A DNA stretch of 64,000 nt from Diogma glabrata. Lineage: Eukaryota; Arthropoda; Insecta; Diptera; Cylindrotomidae. Each line of letters begins with the position of its first letter. Position 1 is the first letter of the stretch. The position numbers were made by a program, and so were the translations under genes. Shown here one piece after another: positions 24,151 through 36,415 of this stretch. Location: contig OY856187.1 of assembly GCA_963693315.1 (NCBI GenBank), positions 116,172,683-116,236,682 on the forward strand, in the 5' to 3' direction. The notes under the pieces were generated by a model. The model saw nothing but the letters and a program-made list of their open reading frames with translations. It was not told where the DNA came from and made no database searches.

Positions 24151-24727
24151 AAAATTAATTTAATTCCAATTGATCTTCGACCCTAGCGCCATCTTTAAAA
24201 AAGTTTTTTAATATTTTTATTTAAAAATTAATTATAAAAACAATAAATGAATTTTTTTTCAAACGACTAACTAATCATCTATCAAACAAAAAAAGTTTGA
24301 TGAAATCGGTATAGCCGTTCTTGAGCAATTTAATTTCAAAGTTACATCGGATTGGCAGAATTTTCATTCTTCATGCATGTTGGGGTGCCCCCTGTGCTCA
24401 AACTGTGCACTTTAAAAAATTTTTAAAATAAGTCGTATTTTTTATTTTGTCCATACTACTTATATGCCAAGTTTCAGGAAAATCAAAAATGGTCAAGTTT
24501 TCACAACTCTGTCTAGAACACGTGTTTCATCAGTAAGGCTTTTTAAAAATATTACACTGATGAAAAAAAATTTATAGTTTTAGATGATTTTTTTAAATTT
24601 AATTCTTCAAACATGGCGATTTCATAAAGTCCCCTTTTTATTCTTATATTTAAAAGATTTATTATTTGCTATTGAATATATATAGAATATATTATTAGTT
24701 TGATTCTTTTTGTACCTTGTGCCATCC
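24151..24727. other. No gene seen
   Basis: AT-rich repetitive-looking DNA. A stem CATCAGTAAGG..TTACACTGATG lies near 24530-24565. Nothing coding. Confidence 0.5.
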
Positions 24728-25403
24728 CCCGGGTAGAAGTTGCCATTATTAAACAACGAACCAATCTCGGGCCCATATTGGCGAGCCAACCCCGGGCTAG
24801 TTAGTTTGGGTTCAGTCTGGGTAAGTTGTAAATGCCTAGACTGAACTAAGATTTAGATTATTATATATTATGTTTTATTAACCAGTCTAATGCATTGTAA
24901 AAATGTGCAAGCCATATTATGTTTAGACTGAAAAAAAAAATTCAGTCACTACAACCTCTTTTGTGCCAACCGAATATTTCTTGTCACAATAACCTGAAAT
25001 TCGGGTGTCTTATCTTCAAAATACAAATTTGAAGACACAACAACTGAATTGAAGACAGAACAACCGAATGTGATGTCATCGTGACCGAATAATCACTGTG
25101 CCAACCGAATGATATATTTTTTTCTTTCAGGGTATCTTTATTTTTATATTATGTTACTCTTTCCACAACTTTCTTTCCAGACATTAAAAGTAGGTCTGGA
25201 AAAAAAATTGGTTTGGTAGGCCTGGCCTAAGTCTTATTTGCAAGACTTGGCCCAAGCCTGGTTTGCCAGACTTGGACCCAGGACATCAGTCCAAACTTTG
25301 TCCAAGTTTGGGCAGTTTGAAAATGTTAGGGCTGGTCCAAATCCCAAAAGCTGTGGCGTCAGTTTGGCCCTGGTTTTTGACCTTTAGCTGTTTCTTACCC
25401 GGG
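24728..25403. mobile_element. CCCGGGTA-ended element, copy 1
   Basis: Begins CCCGGGTAGAAG and ends TTTCTTACCCGGG, short inverted termini. The sequence matches copy 2 at 26416-26867 along most of its length (AACAACGAACCAATCTCG, GTAAATGCCTAGACTGAACT, CCCAAAAGCTGTG). Copy 1 is about 220 bp longer because of extra sequence at about 24925-25140. That stretch includes AATTCAGTCACTACAA, also seen at 20070. Non-coding. Confidence 0.5.
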
Positions 25404-25460
25404 TATAAATAAATATTTTTTTCTGTAAAAATCATAATTTAATGAAACAATATTAATAGC

Positions 25461-25552
25461 CATTTTCGATGTGACTGAAGCAACTAATACAACTGAAAAA
25501 TTGAATGCAATTGTTGTTGTGTTTTCAGTTGTTCTAGTCAAATCGAACGCAC
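25461..25552. mobile_element. Small MITE (TTCGAT..ATCGAA), copy 1
   Basis: About 90 bp with inverted ends of the form TTCGATNTGACTGAANCAACT and AGTTGTTCTAGTCAAATCGAA. Same family as 26130-26222; a single end of it also lies at 43890-43920. Confidence 0.5.
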
Positions 25553-25778
25553 CGCACCTAATATTATAAACAAATACATTAAAAAATGAATTTATATATT
25601 TTTTTGCATTTAAATTGAAATATTTCTGATTTTCGGAAAAGCAAAACATTTTGGCAATTATTTTATCGGGTGTAGTGTTATCCGGTTAAAAAACAGTGAA
25701 GTCCTTGAGTCCCACTAATTGCTTTGTAACATATTTGAACTTTATACTAAAAAAACATTCGAACTACGGGCAAACCTG

Positions 25779-25931
25779 GAGCCCTATTCCCGAACACACA
25801 AATATGAATTTTGACAATATTGTGAAGTTTGTATTTCATAACATACAACGTTAACGGTAACGATTTTACGAAAAACGAATTTCATTTCAATATTGTCAAA
25901 ATTCACATTTATGTGTTCGGGAATAGGGCCC
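25779..25931. mobile_element. 153-bp palindromic MITE with CTG duplication
   Basis: Ends GAGCCCTATTCCCGAACACA and TGTGTTCGGGAATAGGGCCC are inverted copies with one mismatch, and the homology continues to about 45 bp. CTG at 25776-25778 and 25932-25934 is a 3-bp target duplication, compatible with PIF/Harbinger-type insertion though not the usual TTA or TAA. Confidence 0.5.
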
Positions 25932-26129
25932 CTGAATCTACGTCAAACGAAACGCATTGGAAATCTCTAATTTAAAAAAAACAATTTATCCTAACAAAAA
26001 TTTAAATATTAATGTAGGTAGAATACCAAAAGAAAATAATTTAATAAGAGAAAAAAAAACACAAAAATTATATTAATTAATACAAAAAAAACATTAAGCT
26101 CACATTAATAATATGTATTTATGTTAGGT

Positions 26130-26222
26130 GTGCGTTCGATTTGACTGAAACAACTGAAAAAACAACAACAATTGCATTTAATTCTTCAGTTGATTCAGTT
26201 GTTTCAATCAAATCGAACAAGG
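26130..26222. mobile_element. Small MITE (TTCGAT..ATCGAA), copy 2
   Basis: About 93 bp. The inverted ends are TTCGATTTGACTGAAACAAC and GTTGTTTCAATCAAATCGAA. It abuts the coatomer-epsilon fragment, whose reading frame stops being recognisable exactly at this element's edge. Confidence 0.5.
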
Positions 26223-26405
26223 CTGTTGATCTGCTTCTTCATCTTTCTCTTGTTCAATCAAATAAACAGCTTGTCCGTTTAATAGCAATAAGGTTGATGA
26301 AAATTTATCACAAAATTCTGGAAACATATAGTAAGCATCCTGTAACTTTTCACCATCAATTTTTATGTTTAACCAAGCTAGCATAGTTGAATTAAAGTTA
26401 TTTCT
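26216..26405 (-). pseudogene. Captured fragment of coatomer subunit epsilon (COPE)
   Basis: On the minus strand, 63 codons without a stop read like the C-terminal tetratricopeptide region of epsilon-COP, the COPI-coat subunit: phrases [24 protein letters not shown] and EEAD. The normal gene would continue on both sides; here the match ends at a MITE (26222) and at a CCCGGGTA element (26416). No other part of the gene is visible in the window. It is either a lone exon of a broken copy or a piece carried in by transposition. Function here is unlikely. Confidence 0.5.
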
Positions 26406-26415
26406 AGAATTGTTG

Positions 26416-26867
26416 CCCGGGTAAGAGCTGCCAATATTAAACAACGAACCAATCTCGAACCCATATTGGCGAGCCAAGTCTTGGCTAGTTAACTTTGGTT
26501 TCAGTCTGAGCCAGTTGTAAATGCCTAGACTGAACTAAGATTCAGTTTATTACATATATTACGCGTTATTCACCAGTCTATTGCATTGTAAACATGTGCA
26601 AGCCATATTATGTTTATCTTTATTTTTATATATGTTACATTTAAAGGACGTCTGGAAAAGAAAATTTTTTTGTAGAGCTGGCCCAAGTCTTTATTTGCTA
26701 GACTTGGACCAAGACTTGGCCAAGATTTGGCCAAACCTGGCCGCAGGACATCAGTCAAAACTTTGTACAAGCTTGGGCCATTTGAAAATGTTAAGGCCGG
26801 CCCAAACCCCAAAAGCTGTGACGCGGGCTTGGCCCAGGTTTTCCCTCTTAGATTTTTCTTACCTGGG
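26416..26867. mobile_element. CCCGGGTA-ended element, copy 2
   Basis: 452 bp, begins CCCGGGTAAGAG and ends TTTCTTACCTGGG. Collinear with copy 1 at 24728-25403 but lacks its central extra block, so it shows the simpler state. The two copies lie 1 kb apart in the same orientation. Confidence 0.5.
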
Positions 26868-27164
26868 TCACTACAAGCAAGTTTGCTGATTCTATTAAAC
26901 TTTTTTTGTTGAGAAGGTATTAAATGAATTTTAATAAAAAATTACACTTAGTATTTCTTGCGTATTTTACCTGAAATTCTTTAGTTTTAATTTTCCAAAC
27001 AGTTAAATTTTCAAGGATGGCTAGACCCAAAAGTACTTTTTGTGATTCTGTTTTTGGCTTTCTAAAGGTTTAGTCTTTTAAGATCATTCTCCATACCCAA
27101 GACATGCTAAAATTACAGACAGGCGTTTTGTTTCGTTGATGAGACAAACCCATTTGAATATTTC
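26868..27164. other. No gene seen
   Basis: AT-rich spacer, nothing recognised. Confidence 0.5.
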
Positions 27165-28937
27165 GTAACTGATTAACTATATTTCTGTTATTTTTATTAA
27201 TAAAAAACATGGTGCCAATATTTTGACCTTGCGTCATCTTCATGCGCTTTTTTCCTCAATTTTCTGAAAACGGCGTTTTTCACGTCATGGAAAAAAATAT
27301 GGGACCAACTTAGACCAGTCAAAATAGCTTTTTGTGAGGAAAAAATTATTAACAGCATGAAAACTTTTGGATAAGGAAGAAAATATTGCGCAAACGATGG
27401 GAAACGTAAAATAAAGGTGATCCGAGTTACGAGGGTGAAATGGGATGAGCTTTTAGGGGTAGAAATGGTTTTTTACGATTTTCAGCGAAACTATAGTTTA
27501 TGCGAAACTATAGTGCTCTATAGAGCTTCTATCGAAAAAAGATTAACGCAAAAGTTGTAGGTAATAAAAAGGTCTATAACTTTTGTATCGGCCATTTTTT
27601 CACATAACCTAAAATTTGCCGTGAAAATAGAAGAAACCGAGAAAAAAAGGTCTTTTCGTTTTCTATTTTTTTTTTGCACAAAATTTGGTTAAAACGTACT
27701 TAATTACGTCCCTAATACGCCGTAATTTTTTGGAATCAAAATATTTATTTTTACGTTTGATTTTAATTTTAAACCAAAAAAGTACTCATTTTCACACGAA
27801 AGTTTTCCTGTGCTGAAAACAGTTTTATTAAAAAAATCAGTAATCTTTATTTTTGTTGAAACGTCTACTTTTAGATGGTGTAAAAAAATAAATATTACCA
27901 TGGAAAAAATTTATATTTTTTAAAGATTTCAACGATAAATTTTAACAAATGATGAATATTTTTAAACGCATTTCCTGGAAAATGTTTCCGTGTTTATGTT
28001 TTGTTAATGTTTAATTTTTTACACCTTTTTAAAGTAGACGTTTCAACAAACATAATGATTAATGTTTTTTTTTTGACAAAAATGTTTCCCATACAGGGGA
28101 ATTTTCGTGTCAAAATGAGGTCACTTTTTTGGTTTAAAATCAAAATTAAACGTAAAAATATATATTTTGATTTCAAAAAATTACAGTCTATTAGGGTTAT
28201 AATAAGGTAAGTTTCCAACGAGTTGTGTGAAAAAAGTTTTCTTTTGTGGGAGGTAGAAATTAAAAACGAAAACGCCTTTTTTTCTCGGTTTTTTCTATTT
28301 TCACGGCAAATTTTGGGTTGTGTGAAAAAATGGCCGACATAAAAGTTATAGACCTTTTTATTACCTACAACTTTTGCGTTAAACTTTATTCGACAGAAGG
28401 TCTAGTTTTGCTGAAAATCATGAAAAACCATTTTCTACCCCTAAAAGCTCACGCCATTTCACCCCCGTAACTCGGATCACCTTTCATTTATGTTTCCCAT
28501 CATTTGCGCAATATTTTCTTATTTATCCAATAGTTTACATGCTGTTACTAATTTTTTCCTTTTTTTACCTGTTTTTAAGGTATCTAGACTGGTCTAAGAT
28601 TGTTATTGTTAAAAAGTTTAATGTTTATAATTATCATATTGTTAAAGAATTTAAAAAAAACTGTAGTGATAGTTTTTATTTTTATTGTTTTATATAGATG
28701 TTGTACAACATGTTTATTTATATAAAAATTTGATAATAGTATAAAGTAAGATTTTTTCCAGGTTAAGTTTATATGAAGTTGTTTTTGTGAATTGAGTTTA
28801 ACTGGATCATACCGTTCGAATTAATTTTAATTTCAATCTATTGGTTTCAGCCCATGAAGATGACCCGTAAGGTCGAAATATTGACACCATGTTATTTTAG
28901 AATAAAAATTAAAGATAACAGAAATATAGTCTATAAA
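27165..28937. mobile_element. FB2: 1.3 kb fold-back element between two inverted Penelope-type tails
   Basis: Core 27312-28598 is an inverted repeat about a centre near 27945. Arms begin and end with CTTAGACCAGTC and GACTGGTCTAAG and share, for example, GGTGATCCGAGTTACG against CGTAACTCGGATCACC. Two short frames in the core are mirror products of the arms, not genes. Outside lie two inverted tails, 27165-27255 (minus) and 28850-28937 (plus), each with CATGAAGATGAC, then AAGGTC and a phrase near CACCATG. Such tails resemble the 3' ends of Penelope-like retroelements. Confidence 0.5.
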
Positions 28938-29159
28938 CAAGCCGTTTTTTTGTAACAATAGAAATTTACAAAAATACATAAAAAAATTTATGATAATTAA
29001 TTATCTATGTGATAATTAATTATGTAAACTTTTAAATTAAAATTAAAAATTTTTAAATTAAAATAAGTATTAAATATTTCAAGTATTTCAAGAGTATGTT
29101 TTGATTCAAAGAGTAAATACTTGAAAAACCAAAAAATAATTAATTAATTAATTTTTTAG
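28938..29159. other. No gene seen
   Basis: Very AT-rich spacer with TTAATTAA-type palindromes. Confidence 0.5.
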
Positions 29160-30838
29160 AACTAGTCAAACTATTGTCTATAAGTATGAAGTAGTGTTAA
29201 AAGAACACATTTTGAATTTGGAGCATGGTAAACCACCAAAAGTATCAAATTTGTCACCAGATATACAAAATTAGTTCATAAATGTTTTAGCGAACCACGT
29301 TAAGTTTAAGCTTGTCAACGAAATTAAATCGGTTAAATATTTTGGAATTATGTTTGATAGCACACCTGACATTTCACATATTGATCAAATGTCAGAAGTG
29401 ATTCGTTATGTGAAAATTGATGGTAGAAAAGTGGATATCAAGGAAGTATTCCTTGGATTTTTTCCTTTACATGGAAAAACGCCGCTGATTTAAGCGATGA
29501 AATTCTTACACTGAAAAAAATTGAAATAATGACAACCCCATCTCGAAGTTGGCAGTTTATTATTCATGCAAAGAAAAGATATTTAAAAACAATTTCACCG
29601 TGATTGGGACAACTATTTAGTACGCAGTAACATTTTCCTGACAACAGAATGAGGTTTATTTAAAATATAAAGTGTTATATCCAATATAACAGCAGTTGAA
29701 TAAAGTTAATAACTATATTTCCATGAAAACATATATCTTTGGCCTTATGTCATGAATTTTTCATTTTAAAATTTAAGTATTTGAGATTAATTGAACTATA
29801 TTTTATTTTCCATGAAAATTTCATGTGATTGTCTCGGCTTATCATTGTACAGTTGTTGAATCAATCTTGTAGTTCGATTCGCCATATCTGCCCGCACGGT
29901 GAGGTTGAGACAACTGCATTTCGATTGGAAATAGGACATGTTTTTTTCCGTCAAAAATCTTGAAAATGACGGTATAGATGTTATGAATTGTCGTTCCCAA
30001 GGTTATGATAATGCAGCTGTTATGAGTAGTATACATGGAGGAGTGCAAGCTATTATTAAAGCAAAAAATAACAAAGCAATTTTTGTCGGCTGCATAGATC
30101 ATTCAATTGATTTATGTGGCCAACACTCAATTGCACAAAATGTAGCTTGTGTAACGTTTTTCGGAACAGTGGAAGCCATTTTTACATGTTTTTCTGCTTC
30201 GACTAGCCGCTGGGAAGTGCTTGTTAAACACAACAAAGCAACTGTTAAAAGACTCTTACAACGCATTGGAGTGGTCATTATGCTGCAGTAAAAGTATTGG
30301 CCGAAAATTTTGATGAGATTGGGGCTGCAATTGAGAAGTTAAGTGATCAACAATAAAATGTAGACAATAGAGGTGCTGCACAGAACATAATCCATGCAGC
30401 ATGTGATTTTTCGTTTCTTTGATATCTTTTGTTTTGGAATAATATTCTAAGGGAAATAATATCTGTGCTCAGATTGGATTGCAAAGCAAGGGCCTGAATA
30501 TTTATCAATTAGTTACAAAAATAGAGTCAATTCGTAACGAAGTCACATTGTAGAAGAGGCAATAGATCTTGCTGCGAAAAAATCGGAGGACTATGACATT
30601 CCAATGGGAAGCCGAATTCGTCGTAAAAACGAATGGCTGGGGAGTGTGCCCCTGATGTTGGACTGACACTGAGAGCTCAACTTAAAAAGAACATGTTGGA
30701 ATGTCTTGACCGATTCAGTGTCCGATTCAAAAATTATAAATTCCATTTATCGGCTTTTTATTATTATTGACAGTTTTTATTTTTGGGGTGACACTACAAT
30801 ATCCGCCCCGGGTGCCACCCATGCTAGCTACGCCACTG
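29160..30838 (+). pseudogene. hAT transposase wreck, ZMYM1-like (DUF4371 type)
   Basis: Two coding blocks of a hAT transposase of the ZMYM1-like group. Block one, at 29160-29500, has KVSNLSPDIQN and FGIMFDSTPDISHIDQMSEV. Block two, at 29938-30291, has DVMNCRSQGYDNAAVMSS, then DHSIDL and a SASTSRWEVL region. About 430 bp of unrelated DNA (29510-29935) separates them. The right terminus is clear: TGCTAGCTACGCCACTG ending at 30838, the inverted form of the CAGTGGCGTAGC ends known from hAT elements. The left terminus was not found. Stops and frameshifts are frequent, so it is inactive. Confidence 0.5.
29510..29935. mobile_element. Unclassified insertion within the hAT wreck
   Basis: Foreign DNA that interrupts the transposase between its DDE region blocks. 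It contains GTAGTTCGATTCGCC, a good B-box match, preceded at about 29830 by a weak A-box-like stretch, so a tRNA-derived SINE is possible. Borders not resolved. Confidence 0.5.
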
Positions 30839-30930
30839 CCGCGACTGCTTAAGGATAAGATCTACTAAGATAAGTATATAAGTATATAATATAAATTATT
30901 TTAATCCCTTATATAAATGATAAACTAATA

Positions 30931-32169
30931 TGGGTGATTCTACAAAAATCGGGTAACTCCATGTCATCAGTCAATAGATACCAAGTTTTATTATATTTTG
31001 TTGATATTTCAATTTATTTTAAAAGAATTAAAAGTCTTGCATTTGGTCACCCAATTTCAATTATTCATTTTAAATAGAAGTATGTTAAATAGCCCAATAT
31101 ATCCTCAATATGTCACCACCACGAAATCGCGCAATAAAATGGCTGTATATTATATATTACTATTAATTTAGGGAAACTTACTATTTTTCTATAATCTGTA
31201 ATGTGCTTAGTAGTGAATATCACAATTTTCATAATGTAATATTCTCAAGGTTAGTAGAAAAATAATAACAAACTTTGTCATCAGTTTTTATCGTCAGTCC
31301 CTTGTGTGTCTTTCAAACTTGAAGTTCTCGGTAAATATCACCGACTCAAGGTCAGTTCCCAGTTAAATTTTAGCGTTGGTAGTAAAGTTAGCTACAAACC
31401 ATGGCATTTGTCGGGCGCTATTACTATGCCAGTGCTAGATTGGTTGTTAACGTGTATATACGTGCCTAGCCAGTCAAAATATTAGTACTCTGGTGAGTCG
31501 GTATGTCCTTGTAAACCTGAGTTTTGTTTTAATTTAAACACAGTTACATTTGATTTGTTAAAATGCAGCTTGTTGATATTCGAAAAAACAAAAAAAAACA
31601 ATAGTTGTAATTATAACCTGAAATTTATGTCTTTTTCATCAATCTCCTGGCGTCAGTCTCCTGGTCAGTATTTAAATGTTTTGATGTTTCACAGGCACTG
31701 AATGTCAATTTTTTTGATTCTATTGTTTCTTGATTTCTCAGAAAATGTATACTATTACTAAAACTACACTAAAATGATATAATTTAAGTAATATTATGTT
31801 ATTAAAATGTCAAAAGACTGTTTTGAAGACTGAGGTAGTTCTCACGGTATTACACGGTAACAGTTGTTTTTAATAGTTACTTAAGTGGTTTAATATTTAA
31901 AATATAAGTCCTTTTATTAGATTCAACGAAATTTGTTCAAGGTTTTAGTCAATTTCATATATTACTCTGTTACCCTCGTCAATCCCTAGCGGTCAAATTC
32001 ATAAAAATTAAAATATCTCAAAATATACTAAAAAAGTGACTGGCCCGATTGAGAACAATATAGCCATTAGATTACCCATCTTAAATATCCGAATTTGTAG
32101 AAATTTAAAATAAAAAATATAGTCAACAAAATATCTTTAAAAGTTACCCAATTTTTGTAGAATCATCCA
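30931..32169. mobile_element. 1.24 kb DNA transposon with TA target duplication
   Basis: Ends TGGGTGATTCTACAAAAATC and the inverted TTTTTGTAGAATCATCCA match over about 27 bp with two mismatches and are flanked by TA on both sides (30929-30930 and 32170-32171). This points to the Tc1/mariner superfamily. No transposase frame, so a non-autonomous copy. Confidence 0.5.
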
Positions 32170-32171
32170 TA

Positions 32172-32643
32172 TATTAAATTTTCAAAAGTTTTTATTATCC
32201 ATTGACCATTATTGCTTTAAAACTAACAAAACCTTTAAGATTTTAATGAAATTTCAACAAAAAAATAAAAAAAAGGTTATTTTATAATAGATTTAAAATT
32301 TAAAATATTGCCCGTATCCCGGGATTTAAAAAACGGCCGGGAAATACAAACTCTAGGGGAGAAGGGAGAACAGAAAAAAACTCACATTTTTAGTAATTAC
32401 TCAAAAAGTAACTAATCAATAATTTATTGAATTTTGTTTTTGAAATATTTCAATCTTTTTCGATTTTTCTAAATCAGTTTGATTTCCTAAAATAAACTTT
32501 TGTACCATCTCCTTATCTATGGCTATGAAATACAGACAAACAAATATATTTGCTTTTGTTTTGTTTTCGGTAGGCGTGGACATATACATTTTATAACTGT
32601 AGAAAATTTTAAGTTGATAGCACTTATAGTTTGTAAGAATATC
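32172..32643. other. No gene seen
   Basis: AT-rich spacer. A short frame near 32500 has no known motif. Confidence 0.5.
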
Positions 32644-33995
<1,352 letters not shown>

Positions 33996-34218
33996 AAAAT
34001 TTGTGACGTGGGTGCCCAGTGCACAATTAGAGAGTCGAGAAATTATAATTGTGGAAAAATAATTATAAAAATAATTAATAAAAATTATAATTGTTATAAC
34101 AATTTCTATAGTTATTACCAATCGACAAAAATGAACTGTAAGAATATCGATTATGGAAAAATTCGGACGGACACCATATACATACAATACAAAAATCCAA
34201 TACATATATTTACATGTA
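33996..34218. other. No gene seen
   Basis: AT-rich spacer with an ATAATTATAA-type palindrome cluster; ends in the TA at 34217-34218 that borders the Tc1 element. Confidence 0.5.
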
Positions 34219-35169
34219 CAGTAGAGGCAGAAAGTATGAGGCACTTTAATTTTTAGTGAAAAAGCAAAAATTAAATATGCACTTCATTTTATTGTGTTAT
34301 AATAATATTGAAATATAAAACTTTAACTTTTTAACACCGAATTAAAAATAATTTACGTTTATTTAGCCCACATTTACGTTTATCTAGCCCAACATTGGAC
34401 TTATCGAAATAACCAATTTTTTTTTTAATAATTGCTGCATAAATTCTTGGTATTCTACCGAGTAATTTGTCAAGACATTCTGCATCCAAATTATCCCACA
34501 CAGACTGGAGTATCTCCCAGAGATTTATAATTTATGCAATATTTGTTTTTCGAACCTGCCGATTCATTTCTTTCCAGAGTAGTTCGATGGTGTTGCAATC
34601 AGGAGTTTGTGGTGGCCACTCCAATACTGTGAGCACTCTTTTCTTTTCCAAATTCTTCAAAAATGGCGTGCATATCTTTCTTTTATGTTTGGGGCAATTA
34701 TCCTGCATAAAGACTTATTGATTCCGAAATATTTTTTTAGCAGATGGCACAACTTGGGTTTCTAGAATGTTTCTATACATTTCTTTATTCATAATTACCA
34801 CCATTATGTGCAAGCTACTTGCCGCCAAAGCATCTCCATAGGATCCTCCATAATATTTCACAGTCAATCAAGTCATCTGTGTAGTCATCTAAATCATTCT
34901 TCATCTATGCGTAGTACGGAAATTCTTCGCTTGGTTCCAAACATTAGAAACTGCGATTCATTGGTTTCACATGACTTTCCATCACAATCGAGGTGACCAA
35001 TCTTTGTGTGCTAGTGCCTATTTTAACCATTTTTCCTTATTTCCTGGTTGCAGTAATGATTTCCGTGCGGCAACTCGTTCATTCAAGACCTTTTTCTCTA
35101 ATAATACTTTTTATTGTAGACACACTAACTTTCGGATCATGGAATTGATTGTATTTCAATTTCTTGACG
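34219..35169 (-). pseudogene. Tc1-like element with broken DD34E transposase, cut by assembly gap
   Basis: The left end starts CAGTAGAGGCAGAAAGTATG after TA, a Tc1-like terminus. On the minus strand, the transposase C-terminal half reads QDNCPKHKRK (second catalytic D) and, 34 residues on, PDCNTIELLWKE (catalytic E) at about 34560-34720. Further upstream, SQFLMFGTKRRISVLR lies near 34910-34960. Stops and frameshifts are present between the blocks. The N-terminal DNA-binding part would lie in or beyond the run of N at 35170, and the right terminus is not seen. Confidence 0.5.
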
Positions 35170-35369
35170 NNNNNNNNNNNNNNNNNNNNNNNNNNNNNNN
35201 NNNNNNNNNNNNNNNNNNNNNNNNNNNNNNNNNNNNNNNNNNNNNNNNNNNNNNNNNNNNNNNNNNNNNNNNNNNNNNNNNNNNNNNNNNNNNNNNNNNN
35301 NNNNNNNNNNNNNNNNNNNNNNNNNNNNNNNNNNNNNNNNNNNNNNNNNNNNNNNNNNNNNNNNNNNNN
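35170..35369. other. Assembly gap, 200 N
   Basis: Exactly 200 unknown bases, a conventional scaffold-gap length, so the true distance is unknown. Open frames across it are meaningless. Confidence 0.5.
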
Positions 35370-35559
35370 TTTTCAAATAACTTTTTTTGTAATTTACAAT
35401 ATTTTTGGTAAACTTACAAAATTTTTTTAAGTTGTATACGTATAAAAAATTTGTAAAATTTACTTAGTTTTTTTTTTGAGTGAAAGGTTTGTCATTCTTC
35501 TTGTATGTTTAATGGCATCTCAGACGGGATATCATGCTTTTCTATACTTTGCGTCACTA

Positions 35560-36170
35560 TTTCCTGATATATATTGAGTATTTTCGGATATTTAAATGTG
35601 TCAACATTCCAGCGCCTGGTCTGTTTAGCTCGTCTATTAAATGCAGCTCTTGCTCTTGTACTTAAAGATTACAAGCATATGATCGGTGTCCATATCAGCA
35701 TCTCTGTATGATAGAACGTCAGTTACACTTGTAGAATGTCTCTTAGAGATCATGAAATAGACGAACGGGTCTTCCGTCGTTTGATTTCCACGTTCCTTTG
35801 ATTTTCTTTTGAGGAAACAAAGTGTTGGAAATAACTAGATCATACAAAATAGCCAGTTGAGCTGCTCAAAATCCGTTATTGTTGCTGGTATGATGCAAAC
35901 TATTGGGGCCGATATGTGTTTCAGTTCTGCAGTCTGCACTTCTATCGATTTGAGCATTGAAGTCACCTACCACGATTTTTTTATCGTTCCGCGGGATGTT
36001 ATTGACGACTTCTTCGAGTTCAAGAAAGAATAGGTCTTTAATGTCATCTGTTTAGTGCTTTGTCTTCAGTAGGTGCACGAACATTGACGATGGTTACATT
36101 AAATTTCTGCGTGCGGAATCAAGACCATGGACTTGCCCATCGTCTGTTCGAACCATGTCAATTCGTTTCA
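35560..36170 (-). pseudogene. APE-type endonuclease fragment of a LINE
   Basis: Decayed non-LTR endonuclease on the minus strand. In changing frames it reads TIVNVRAPTEDK, KKIVVGDFNAQID (the GDFNA metal-binding box of AP-endonuclease domains) and KGTWKSNDGRPV. At least three frameshifts and several stops. No reverse transcriptase follows in this window, so it is a 5' fragment or a broken copy. Confidence 0.5.
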
Positions 36171-36415
36171 GCATGCATCGGCTCATTTTTTAAGTATTTT
36201 TCAGTTAAACATCATTCTTAGAATGCAATCATATATCGCAGGACATTGAAAATTTTATAAAAGCAAAATTATAATACATAGTCTCGTCTTTACATCATGA
36301 AATCTATATGCAATAATTAATGATGTATGCTATTTTTTATGTAAAATTTTTTATTCGTTATGTAAAAAAAACAAGATTGAATGGACATTGTGTCGGTTTG
36401 CATATTCGTACAATC
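36171..36415. other. No gene seen
   Basis: AT-rich spacer, nothing recognised. Confidence 0.5.

Noticed and set aside
27704..28218. Pair of similar frames on opposite strands
   Set aside because: Mirror images from the two arms of FB2.
34971..35430. Open frames crossing 35170-35369
   Set aside because: They run through 200 N and have no meaning.
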